From: an uncultured Collinsella sp.
GTDB taxonomy: Bacteria > Actinomycetota > Coriobacteriia > Coriobacteriales > Coriobacteriaceae
Length of the DNA: 8,677 bases
Direction: 5' to 3'
Assembly (NCBI GenBank): GCA_902470905.1
Contig: CABRIC010000067.1
Location: 1 to 8,677 of the forward strand
The position numbers were made by a program, and so were the translations under genes. Below, piece by piece: positions 1-7,659 of this stretch (the stretch's first letter is position 1; every line of letters starts with the position of its first letter). Under the pieces are notes generated by a model. It was not told the DNA's origin. It saw only the letters and a program-made list of their open reading frames with translations, and made no database searches.

Positions 1-54
1 GGCATACGAGATAGCGTAGCGTCTCGTGGGCTCGGGGATGTGTATAAGAGACAG
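1..54 (+). other. Illumina Nextera i7 adapter (contamination)
   Basis: This is synthetic sequence, not part of the organism. Bases 1-12 match the end of the P7 primer (GGCATACGAGAT), 13-20 sit where the 8-nt i7 index belongs, and 21-35 match GTCTCGTGGGCTCGG exactly. Bases 36-54 match the 19-bp Tn5 mosaic end AGATGTGTATAAGAGACAG except for G instead of A at 36. The order and orientation are those of an adapter ligated to an insert that begins at 55. Its translation gives the well-known artefact peptides MCIRDR and, in another frame, MYKRQ, which recur at the false N-termini of metagenomic proteins. Confidence 0.97.
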
Positions 55-859
55 GGCGTGCATCTTCGATACGGCAGAAGAGATTCCGGAGAGCTACAAG
101 GGCAACAAGTACGTGCGCACCAAGCGCGACGAGATTACCTCGCTCATAAGCTATGCCGTGGGCTGCATGTTTGGCCGCTATTCGCTCGATGTCGATGGCC
201 TGGTGCTGGCAGACCAAGGCGCCACTGTTACCGACTATCTGGCCAAGATGCCCGACCCCGCGCATGTGACCTTTATGCCCGATGCCGATAACGTGCTGCC
301 CATCACCGACGACGAGTACTTTGACGACGACATCGTGCGCTACTTTATCGACTTTGTGCGCACGGTGTATGGCGAGGAGACCCTCGAGCAGAACCTCGCG
401 TTTATTGCCGAGGCCCTTGGCGGCAGGGGAGCCTCGCGCGAGGTGATTCGCGGCTACTTTTTGAAGGACTTCTTTAAGGACCACTGCCAGACGTATAAGA
501 AGCGCCCCATCTACTGGCTGTTCGACAGCGGTAAGAAGAACGGTTTCAAGTGTCTTGTTTACATGCATCGCTACCAGCCTGACCTATTGGCTCGCATCCG
601 CACCGACTATGTGCATGAGCAGCAGGAGCGCTACCGTGCCCAGATCGGCTATGCCAACGATGCCCTTGCTGGTGCCGAGCGCGGCGAGCGCGTGCGCTTG
701 GACAAGCGCGTCAAAAAGCTCAACGACCAGCTCAAAGAGACCATTGGCTACGAGGAGAAGCTGCACCACTTGGCAGACCAGATGATTAAGATCGACCTGG
801 ATGACGGCGTCAAGGTCAACTACGCCAAGTTTCAGGATGTGCTAGCAAAGATTAAGTAA
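55..859 (+). CDS. pglX: BREX-1 adenine-specific DNA methyltransferase PglX, C-terminal fragment
   Basis: This is the 3' end of pglX (brxX), the BREX methyltransferase that marks host DNA by N6-adenine methylation at a non-palindromic site so that the system spares it. Base 55 is the third base of a codon. Native sequence starts with residues ACIFDTAEE and runs about 267 codons to the TAA at 857-859. Full-length type 1 PglX proteins are roughly 1,200 residues, so the catalytic methyltransferase part lies off the contig. Recognition rests on C-terminal family motifs: LISYAVGCMFGRYSLD (nt 143-190), and RPIYWLFDSGKKNGFK followed by CLVYMHRY (nt 503-574). A charged helical tail, probably coiled coil, follows. 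An apparent GTG start at 26 and ATG at 38 are inside the adapter and false. pglZ follows after 23 nt, as in type 1 BREX operons. Nothing suggests the gene is broken in the genome: the truncation is a contig edge. Confidence 0.93.
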
Positions 860-882
860 CTGCAGATACGGTAAGGATATTC

Positions 883-3591
883 ATGCCCAAGATCGATGTA
901 GAAGAACAGCTCAAGTTGCGGTTTTTGCAACCGTTGCTCGCATGCATGCCCCGCCGTGTGGTGGTTTGGCACGATGCAGACGGCGAGTTTGCTCCTGAGT
1001 TTGAACGTTTGGCCGCCGAGGGCTTCGACGGTGCGGGGACTGATGACAGCGTTATGCCCGCTCACGGTGACTTTGAGCGCCCAGTGCGGTTTGTTGAAGC
1101 CTGCGAGGGCCGCATGTTTGCCGTCAAGAAGCTCGTCAACCGCGATGACCTTGTGAGCGATATCTTGCTGTATCGCCGTTGCCCGCGCGGCAGGCTTGAG
1201 GGTGATTGGCTTGCCGATGTTGAGCTGTATGCCGATCAGTTCCAGGCTGACTATCTTTCGCTTTTGGCCGATCAGCTAGGCATCGAGAATATCGACGCCG
1301 TGCGCGAGAGCCTGCGCGAGCACAAGACGTTCTTTGATGCCAAGACCCGCTGCGCTAAGTTTGCCGCGTGTGTTCCGCATGCCTCGAGCGCATCCGATAT
1401 CGAACTCGGCATCCTTACGGTGATTTTTGGCGGTAAAGAGCTTGGTGACGCGCGCCCCGCGTTTGTGCTGCGTGGCTGTATGACCATGCTGCTGCACGAG
1501 GGTCCCGAGGCGCTGGCCGAGTTGGTGGACAAGTACTGCGTGCATGATGTACTCTCTGCCTTCATCGTGCGTTGCTATGGGTTTGATGGGCCGCTTTACG
1601 AGCGTGACTCATTGCTTATGCTTGCATCCCATGTGCTCCTTACGGCGGCATCCACCGCGCTTCCCGAGGGAGCGCTCAAGGGGCTTGAGAGCCATGTGGC
1701 TCCCGCCTACGGGCCCTATTGCCTTGAGGCGGTGCGTACGTGGGACCAGACCGCCGATACCCAGGCATCGAGCGAGGACCTATTTGAGATTTGCCGTTTG
1801 GTTGAGGACGCCCGCGGACTCTTTGCACGGTTCGAGACCTTGCCGATCGATGTGCTGACCTCGCTTGATGTGTTTCCGTGCGTCAATGAGGCTGTGCTCT
1901 CGCAGCTGTTCTGCTCGTTTGCGCAAGGTGCAGACCGTGTTGAGGATGCGCGTGCCTTTGTGGCGCGTCGCTGCGACCTAAGCTGGTACCGTCGTGTCGA
2001 GAGCTACTTTGACCTGCTTGTCGCTGTGGCCGATATGTGCGCGTTTAGGCAGACGCACGCGGGCGGGTTCCATCTGGCGCAGTCCCAGCAGGTGTGGGAT
2101 GCCTATTCGTCCGATTGGTATGCCATGGACGCTGCCTATCGCCATATGTGCACCGCGTATCTGCGGGCACGCTCCGTCGAGTGCGATGCGCTCGAGGAAC
2201 CTGCCCGCGCCGTGGCGGACTGGGCGGAGAATCTCTACAGCAACTGGTTCTTGGCGGATGCCAATGCCTGCTGGGCGGCTGCTGCGCAAGGGGAGTGGGC
2301 CGATTGCGGCTACATCGATGGTCCCGCACGGCAGGATGAGTTTTACTGGCATGTGCTGCCCGCCTTTGTGGGTTCTGCCAAAACAACGGTCGTTATCGTG
2401 AGCGATGCGCTGCGCTATGAGGTTGCCCGCGACGTTGCGGCGCTGCTCGAGCGCGAACGCGGCGGCAACGTCAAGGTTTCTAGCATGCAGGCGGTCTTTC
2501 CCTCCATTACCGAGGTGGGCATGCCTGCGCTGCTGCCGCACCAGGTGCTTGAGCTTGCAGAGGATGGCGCGTTTGTGTTGGCTGACGGCATGCCCACTGC
2601 GACGACTCCGCAGCGCGAGGCCGTACTTACCCACGTTGAGCCCACGGCCCGCGCTTTGCGCTCGAGCGCATACCTCAACATGGCGGGAACCGAGCGCAAA
2701 GCGCTGCTCAAAGACTCCAGGCTCGTTTATCTCTACCACAACAAGATCGACGCCACGGGCGAGAAGGCAGCTACGCAGGATGACGTTTTCGATGCCTGCG
2801 CGGACACCGTGGAGGAACTTGCCGCGTTGGCGCGCCGCGTGTGCACCGACGCCCCGGGCGCGCGTGTTGTTATAACGGCGGATCACGGCTTCATCTACAC
2901 GCGTCGTGAGCTCAACGAGTGCCAGATGCTCGGCAAGCCAGACCTACCCTTCCTTGACGCTCCTGTCATGCACGGCAAGCGTCATCTGGTGGTGCCCAAC
3001 GAGGCCGTGGCCAAGCTTTCGGAAGAGGCATGCGAGGTGTTTGTTAATGTTGGCATGGGACGTTTAGGTGCCGGTTTTGAGGGATTTGCCCCGCGCGAGA
3101 ACGTGCACTTCAAGCGTCCCGGCGGCACTAACAACTACGTCCACGGCGGCATGAGCCTGCAGGAGCTTTGCGTGCCCGTTATCGGATTTTGGCGTGCGCG
3201 CTCGGGTTCCAAGGACTTTGTCGATACGCGCGTGGCGACGCTGCGCGTGCTAAGCGAGGGACGCCGAGTGACCAACTCGCTCTTCTCGGTCAACTTGATC
3301 CAGGAAGAACCCGCCCAAGGCAAGGTCTTGCCGTGCGAGTATGAGCTGGTGTTTACCGACGCAAGCGGCAACGAGGTGAGCGATACGGTCAAGGCGCATG
3401 CCAACAAGACTTCCGTTAATTCGCAAGAGCGCGTAGTGCATGCCAAGTTTGCGCTGCGTGCGGCGGATGGATTCTCGGCAAAGGGTCCGTACTATCTGGT
3501 CTGCCGCGAGCGCGAGACGGGCAAGATCGTTTGGCGCGAGACGTACACCATCGCTGTTTCGTTTGCCCCTGTTGCTGACTTTGGTTTTTAG
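883..3591 (+). CDS. pglZ: BREX-1 system phosphatase-fold protein PglZ (type A)
   Basis: PglZ is a core cytoplasmic BREX component of the alkaline phosphatase superfamily. In studied type 1 systems it is needed for both host methylation and phage exclusion; its substrate is unsettled. The 902-aa length fits full-length type A PglZ. The N-terminal PglZ motif VVVWHDADGEF is at residues 26-36. A long helical middle follows, then the phosphatase-like domain: IVSDALRYE with metal-ligand candidate D508, PSITEVGMP with nucleophile candidate T543, YHNKIDATGE at 618-627, ITADHGF with D667/H668, and VHGGMSLQE with H754. All expected metal-site motifs are present, so the protein looks active. The C-terminal ~130 residues look like a beta-rich accessory domain. 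The ATG at 883 is supported by AAGGA at 873-877, with a 5-nt spacer. The gene sits 23 nt after pglX, and its TAG stop overlaps the brxL ribosome-binding site, which suggests translational coupling. Confidence 0.95.
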   Translation: MPKIDVEEQLKLRFLQPLLACMPRRVVVWHDADGEFAPEFERLAAEGFDGAGTDDSVMPAHGDFERPVRFVEACEGRMFAVKKLVNRDDLVSDILLYRRCPRGRLEGDWLADVELYADQFQADYLSLLADQLGIENIDAVRESLREHKTFFDAKTRCAKFAACVPHASSASDIELGILTVIFGGKELGDARPAFVLRGCMTMLLHEGPEALAELVDKYCVHDVLSAFIVRCYGFDGPLYERDSLLMLASHVLLTAASTALPEGALKGLESHVAPAYGPYCLEAVRTWDQTADTQASSEDLFEICRLVEDARGLFARFETLPIDVLTSLDVFPCVNEAVLSQLFCSFAQGADRVEDARAFVARRCDLSWYRRVESYFDLLVAVADMCAFRQTHAGGFHLAQSQQVWDAYSSDWYAMDAAYRHMCTAYLRARSVECDALEEPARAVADWAENLYSNWFLADANACWAAAAQGEWADCGYIDGPARQDEFYWHVLPAFVGSAKTTVVIVSDALRYEVARDVAALLERERGGNVKVSSMQAVFPSITEVGMPALLPHQVLELAEDGAFVLADGMPTATTPQREAVLTHVEPTARALRSSAYLNMAGTERKALLKDSRLVYLYHNKIDATGEKAATQDDVFDACADTVEELAALARRVCTDAPGARVVITADHGFIYTRRELNECQMLGKPDLPFLDAPVMHGKRHLVVPNEAVAKLSEEACEVFVNVGMGRLGAGFEGFAPRENVHFKRPGGTNNYVHGGMSLQELCVPVIGFWRARSGSKDFVDTRVATLRVLSEGRRVTNSLFSVNLIQEEPAQGKVLPCEYELVFTDASGNEVSDTVKAHANKTSVNSQERVVHAKFALRAADGFSAKGPYYLVCRERETGKIVWRETYTIAVSFAPVADFGF

Positions 3592-3602
3592 GAGTGTGCC
3601 CT

Positions 3603-5969
3603 ATGTTTGATAACCATGACGACGATCTGTGGGAAGTTCCCTCGATTGATGTGGATGTGCCGGTGGAGGGTGTGGTGCCTGCGGAGGCCGCGCCTGCTGC
3701 GGAGGCCCCGGCGACTGAGGCTGTTGCGCCTGCCCCGGAGCCGGTTGCTGCCGCGCCCGTTGAGGCTGCGGTGAACGCCGAGGACGAATTCTCGACCGAC
3801 GGTTATGATCAGGCTGTGGCCGAGGCTCCTGAGGACGACGGCTACGACATGGATGGGTTGGACGGCAAGCTGCTTGAGCACTTTGCTGGCAAGATCGTGC
3901 GCAAGGACCTGACGGCCCTTATGAAGCGCGGCGCCAACGTGCCCACCTTTGTGCTGGAGTACCTGCTGGGTATGTACTGCTCAACCGACGACGAGGATGC
4001 CGTGGCGGAGGGCCTGGGGCGCATCCGCAAGATCCTCACCGATAACTACGTGCGTCCCGACGAGTCCGAGCGCATTAAGTCCAAGATTCGCGAGCTGGGT
4101 CGCTTTACCATCATCGATAAGGTGACGGCCAAGCTCGACGAGTACAAAGACATCTACGTGGCGTCGTTTGCCAACCTGACCATTGAGCCGTTTGTGATGC
4201 CTGCCGAGTACGTGCGCGACTATTCCAAGATTCTCCAGGGTGGTATTTGGTGCATTATGAGCATCGAGTATCGTCGTCCCATGGAAGAGGAAGACGAGTT
4301 TGGCATGGAAGTCTTTGGCGACGATGCGCCTCGCCGCTCCAAGGCCAAGCGCAAAAAGCGCGGGCCCGAGGACTCTCCGTTTAGCGTGGCGTCGCTCACG
4401 CCCATCCAGATGCCCAACCTGGACCTGGACGCCATGATCGAGGAGCGTCAGTATTTCTCGCGCGACGAGTGGCTCAACATGCTGCTGCGCTCTGCCGGCT
4501 ATGAGCCCAGCGAGCTTTCGGAGAAGGAGCGCCTGCACTTTATCGAGCGCATGGTGCCGCTGATCGAGCGCAACTACAATCTGTGCGAGCTTGGTCCCCG
4601 CGGCACCGGCAAGAGCCATATCTACAAAGAGGTCTCGCCTTACGCCATCTTGCTTTCGGGCGGCCAGACCACCACGGCCAACCTGTTCGGCCGCATGAAC
4701 TCCATGCGCGCCGATCGCGTGGGCTTGGTGGGCCATTGGGATTGCGTGACGTTCGACGAGGTCGCCGGCATGCGCTTTAAGGACACCAACGCCGTGCAGA
4801 TCATGAAGGACTACATGGCCAGCGGCAGCTACGCGCGTGGCCGCGACCAGATTAACGCCGATGCCTCCATGGTCTTTGAGGGCAACATCAACGACACCGT
4901 GCAAAACGTCCTTAAGACCACGCACCTGTTTGACCCGTTCCCGCCGGAGTTCAACAACGATTCGGCCTTCTTCGACCGTATCCACTATTACCTGCCGGGC
5001 TGGGAGATTCCCAAGATGCGGTCGAGCCTGCTGACCGGGCATTATGGCCTGATCACCGACTGCCTGTCGGAGTTTTGCAAGGAGATGCGCCGCAAGGACT
5101 TTACGCACCATATCGACCGTTACTTCCGCTTTAACAGCGACTTTAACAAGCGCGACGAGATCGCCGTGCGCAAGACCTTTAGCGGCCTGGCCAAGCTCCT
5201 GTTCCCCGACGAAGCCATGGACAAGGACGACGTGCGCTGGCTGTTGGATTACGCCATCGAGGGCCGTCGCCGCGTAAAGGAGCAGCTCAAGATTATGGCG
5301 GGCGTCGAGTTTATCGACGTTAACCTGGGCTATATGGATGCCGACAACCCGCAGGATGTGCATGTGGTGCGCGTGCCCGAGCAGAGCGAGGACACGCTGA
5401 TTCCCGACGGGCCGCTGCTGTCCGGCCACGTGTTTGGCGTGGGCAGGTCGCAGGGCGGCGAGGTTGCCGTGTACAAGCTGGAGAATAAGGCCGTTGCCGG
5501 CGAGTGCAAGTTTAAGCACGAGGGCGTGGCCTTTAACAAGCCGGTGCGCGATACGCTGGAAGCCGCGTTCGACAACTTTGTAAACCTGGCGAACCGCGTG
5601 GCGCCGGGCATGCACATTGGCTCCAAGGATTATCTGCTGTTCTACAACGACCTGCAGAGCAAGGGCCTGTCCGAGGAAGTTTCGCTCGCCGAGTTTGTGG
5701 GCCTTTGCTCTGCGGCGTGCAACCGCCCGGTGATGCCCGCGCTGGCGATTCCGGGAATCTTGCGCATGTCGGGTTCTATGGACGAGATCCGAGGGCTCGA
5801 GGACATTATGCGCGTGGCCAAAAACGCCGGCGCCAAGCGCGTGATTTTGCCGCCGAGCGCCATCGCGGGCTTGCAGAGTGTTTCGTCCGAGATTATTTCG
5901 GGACTGAGTCCGGTGTTCTACATGGATGGTGACCCGGTTGATGCCGCGAAGAAGGCGCTGGATCTGTAG
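3603..5969 (+). CDS. brxL: BREX system Lon-like AAA+ protein BrxL
   Basis: BrxL is the AAA+ DNA-associated effector of type 1 BREX; in model systems it is needed for phage exclusion but not for methylation. The product is 788 aa from the ATG at 3603, chosen over an in-frame GTG at 3594 because AGGAG (3590-3594) stands 8 nt upstream and overlaps that GTG. The family core begins near residue 85 (LDGKLLEHFAGKI) and includes KRGANVPTFVLEYLLGMYC. Walker A GPRGTGKS is at 331-338 and Walker B CVTFDE at 381-386. FFDRIHYYLPGWE follows, and the C-terminus resembles the Lon peptidase domain (VSLAEF with S694, then AGAKRVILP). Residues 1-88 are an acidic Ala/Pro-rich tail with no Lys or Arg, which makes the protein longer than the ~660-680 aa typical of studied homologues. 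A basic patch (KAKRKKR) lies between the N-terminal and ATPase domains. Codons favour C- and G-ending forms more strongly than in the next gene. Confidence 0.95.
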   Translation: MFDNHDDDLWEVPSIDVDVPVEGVVPAEAAPAAEAPATEAVAPAPEPVAAAPVEAAVNAEDEFSTDGYDQAVAEAPEDDGYDMDGLDGKLLEHFAGKIVRKDLTALMKRGANVPTFVLEYLLGMYCSTDDEDAVAEGLGRIRKILTDNYVRPDESERIKSKIRELGRFTIIDKVTAKLDEYKDIYVASFANLTIEPFVMPAEYVRDYSKILQGGIWCIMSIEYRRPMEEEDEFGMEVFGDDAPRRSKAKRKKRGPEDSPFSVASLTPIQMPNLDLDAMIEERQYFSRDEWLNMLLRSAGYEPSELSEKERLHFIERMVPLIERNYNLCELGPRGTGKSHIYKEVSPYAILLSGGQTTTANLFGRMNSMRADRVGLVGHWDCVTFDEVAGMRFKDTNAVQIMKDYMASGSYARGRDQINADASMVFEGNINDTVQNVLKTTHLFDPFPPEFNNDSAFFDRIHYYLPGWEIPKMRSSLLTGHYGLITDCLSEFCKEMRRKDFTHHIDRYFRFNSDFNKRDEIAVRKTFSGLAKLLFPDEAMDKDDVRWLLDYAIEGRRRVKEQLKIMAGVEFIDVNLGYMDADNPQDVHVVRVPEQSEDTLIPDGPLLSGHVFGVGRSQGGEVAVYKLENKAVAGECKFKHEGVAFNKPVRDTLEAAFDNFVNLANRVAPGMHIGSKDYLLFYNDLQSKGLSEEVSLAEFVGLCSAACNRPVMPALAIPGILRMSGSMDEIRGLEDIMRVAKNAGAKRVILPPSAIAGLQSVSSEIISGLSPVFYMDGDPVDAAKKALDL

Positions 5970-6043
5970 GAGTGCGGGCGTGCGGGCTTGCGTGCGCGTG
6001 GGCCCGCGGGCGTGTTGGCGTGTTCGAGTAGGGAGGCCTTGCC
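5970..6043 (+). other. GC-rich gap between brxL and the accessory genes
   Basis: This 74-nt spacer is the only intergenic gap over 30 nt between the + strand genes. It is a G/C/T-rich stretch almost without A, built of short GCGGGC and GCGTG-like repeats. GCGGGC (5982-5987) can pair with GCCCGC (6002-6007) around a 14-nt loop. No T-run follows, so it is not a convincing intrinsic terminator. It could be a pause or partial attenuation point between the BREX core and the downstream genes, or simply slippage-prone spacer. The ribosome-binding site of the next gene (GGGAGG, 6031-6036) lies at its end. Confidence 0.45.
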
Positions 6044-7408
6044 ATGGCGAGCGAGCGTTCTGTTGGCGAGTTGCTCGACGAGCTGTTTGGCTTTGAGTCG
6101 GTAGCCAAGCGTCAGACGGCGCTTGAGCAGTACGATCGCGGTGAGCTGGTGCGCAGGGCGCGCTCCCGCGAGCTGCTGGGCGTGCTTAGGGGCGTCGAGG
6201 CTTCCGAGCACGCTGCGCGCGAGTCTGCCGTGCGGGCTGTTGACGGGTATGTTCGCCGTGTTGAGGGCGCCGCGCTTGCACGCGCTCGCAAGCGGGCGGG
6301 CATTGTTGGTCCGCTGCGGATGGAGCGCCGCTATGCTGCCTTTTTGCGCATGGAGGACAAGGCCGAGTTGCTGGCCCGTTTGGAGCAGACGCTTGCGTTT
6401 ATCGAGGTAAAGCTGCGTGCGAATACGGCGGAAAAGGTGCGCGCGGCGTACGATGCTGCGGGGGCTATGGTGCTGCAGGACGTGGCACGCCTGAGTGACG
6501 TGCGCGTTGTGGATGCCGTGCCCCTGGATGCCGATCTGCTATGTACGCAGTTGGAGCAGTTGCGTTGTGCCGCCGACGCGACGGACCTTGCGGGTATGAT
6601 CACAGCGACGTTTGAGTCCGAGCTGAGTGCGACGGGGTCGCTGGGCGCTGACGGGTTTACGGGCGATTTGGCTGGCGATGTTGCTGGTGACGTGGCGTTG
6701 GAGCGTGAACTTACCAACGTGCGCGGCGCTGCGCAGCGAGCGCGCTTGGCGGCGCAGGCGTATCGGGCCGAGCGCGCCACCCGCGTTGCGGGGAGCACGG
6801 TGGAGCCGGTATCGTTGCCCGAGTCTGCGTGCGCTGCGTGCGAGACGGCGTGCGATGCCGGGGAGCTTTCCGAGTTGCTCGCTCAGGTTAAGAAGTCGTT
6901 TGAGACCTACCGTCGTGTTGTTGCCGACGGCGGGTTGTTCTGCGCGTTTGGCACGGGCTCGCCGCACGGCATTTGTTGTGGTACGAGCTATTTGGACTAC
7001 GATTCTCGGCTTGATGAGGACGTGCTGGTGGGCGAGTACGATGGTGCAACCAGGCATACTGTTCGGCATGAGGTTGCGATTCCCGAGCTGGTGGATGGGG
7101 CTTCTGCCGAGGGCGGCGATTCGCTCAAGGTTGCCGTGGCGCGCATGCGCGAGTTTAACGGGCGTCGCTACGATGGTGTGCTGGATGAGGATCCTGCGCG
7201 CCATGTGAATGCGTTTTGGTATGGACTTAAAAAGCTCAGCCAGTATTGCGAGGCCGCCGTGCGTGTGGATGAGCGTGCTTGGGATTGCTTTATCGATAAG
7301 GTGCAGTTCGCCTACGATGAGCCCGTGGGACGTTTGGCTGCACAGATGGACGACAAGCAGGTTGCGGCTTTTGTTGCTGCCGTGGATGAGCTTGGCGCTG
7401 CTGAGTAG
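6044..7408 (+). CDS. Uncharacterised 454-aa protein downstream of brxL
   Basis: I do not recognise this family. The ATG at 6044 follows GGGAGG (6031-6036) with a 7-nt spacer. Residues 1 to about 140 are rich in Arg, Ala, Glu and Leu and look like long helices with possible coiled coil (AELLARLEQTLAFIEVKL). A low-complexity stretch TGDLAGDVAGDVALERE is in the middle. Then comes a cysteine cluster, C263-x2-C266-x3-C270, followed by C300, H308, C311 and C312 in FCAFGTGSPHGICCG, which could bind a metal or form disulfides. The C-terminus is more ordered and aromatic (HVNAFWYGLKKLSQYC). No signal peptide or membrane segment is seen, so it is probably cytoplasmic. It follows brxL on the same strand and precedes a small acidic gene, so a BREX accessory role is an inference from position only. 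Codons use more GTT, TTG and CGT than brxL, which hints at a separate origin. Confidence 0.85.
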   Translation: MASERSVGELLDELFGFESVAKRQTALEQYDRGELVRRARSRELLGVLRGVEASEHAARESAVRAVDGYVRRVEGAALARARKRAGIVGPLRMERRYAAFLRMEDKAELLARLEQTLAFIEVKLRANTAEKVRAAYDAAGAMVLQDVARLSDVRVVDAVPLDADLLCTQLEQLRCAADATDLAGMITATFESELSATGSLGADGFTGDLAGDVAGDVALERELTNVRGAAQRARLAAQAYRAERATRVAGSTVEPVSLPESACAACETACDAGELSELLAQVKKSFETYRRVVADGGLFCAFGTGSPHGICCGTSYLDYDSRLDEDVLVGEYDGATRHTVRHEVAIPELVDGASAEGGDSLKVAVARMREFNGRRYDGVLDEDPARHVNAFWYGLKKLSQYCEAAVRVDERAWDCFIDKVQFAYDEPVGRLAAQMDDKQVAAFVAAVDELGAAE

Positions 7409-7436
7409 GGGTCCTGGCCTGGTAGGAGGTTTCATC

Positions 7437-7649
7437 ATGAAGATCGAAGTTGACGTAGATCAGCTGCGCGAGAGCCTGCTCGACCGCGCGGGGTCTGCGG
7501 CGGGCGTGGGCTTTCCGGCCGCCATGCTCGACGTGATGGATATCGAGGATGAGTCGCCCCAAGAACTCCTAGATCGAGCCGAACGCGAAGGCCTCGACCT
7601 CCGAGACTTTGCCGTCGATGACGACTGCGGAGCGTCTGACGACTGGTGA
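7437..7649 (+). CDS. Small highly acidic protein, 70 aa, function unknown
   Basis: Unassigned. The ATG at 7437 has a strong Shine-Dalgarno AGGAGG (7424-7429) with a 7-nt spacer, so translation is likely despite the short length. The open frame extends upstream to 7209, but that part overlaps the previous gene and is not the gene. The 70 residues contain 21 Asp/Glu against 6 Lys/Arg (net about -15) and start MKIEVDVDQLRESLL. A short amphipathic helix (SPQELLDRAEREGLDL) follows, then an acidic tail ending DDW. It lies 28 nt after the 454-aa gene, so the two are probably co-transcribed and may act together. An acidic partner protein, antitoxin-like regulator or DNA mimic are all possible; none is shown by a motif. 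Confidence 0.75.
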   Translation: MKIEVDVDQLRESLLDRAGSAAGVGFPAAMLDVMDIEDESPQELLDRAEREGLDLRDFAVDDDCGASDDW

Positions 7650-7659
7650 CCCCGGGTCA
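7647..7659. repeat. Palindrome joining two convergent stop codons
   Basis: TGACC (7647-7651) and GGTCA (7655-7659) form a 5-bp inverted repeat around CCG. Its two ends are the stop codons of the acidic gene (+) and the DUF3800 gene (-). The stem is short and has no good T-run on either side, so it is at best a weak terminator. No other terminator fits in the 7-nt gap between the genes. Confidence 0.4.

Noticed and set aside
26..55. GTG (26) or ATG (38) as the start of the first gene, and a second frame starting MYKRQ at 40
   Set aside because: Both lie in the adapter; the peptides are translated adapter and the gene really continues leftward beyond the contig.
1978..2886. 302-codon open frame on the - strand opposite pglZ
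   Set aside because: A shadow frame; the + strand carries the conserved PglZ catalytic motifs over the same bases.
3594..3602. In-frame GTG start of brxL, three codons upstream
   Set aside because: It overlaps the AGGAG ribosome-binding site that serves the ATG at 3603.
3981..5615. 544-codon open frame on the - strand opposite brxL
   Set aside because: An antisense shadow of a GC-rich, codon-biased gene; its product is a low-complexity His/Leu/Ala/Val mixture without recognisable domains, while brxL is unambiguous.
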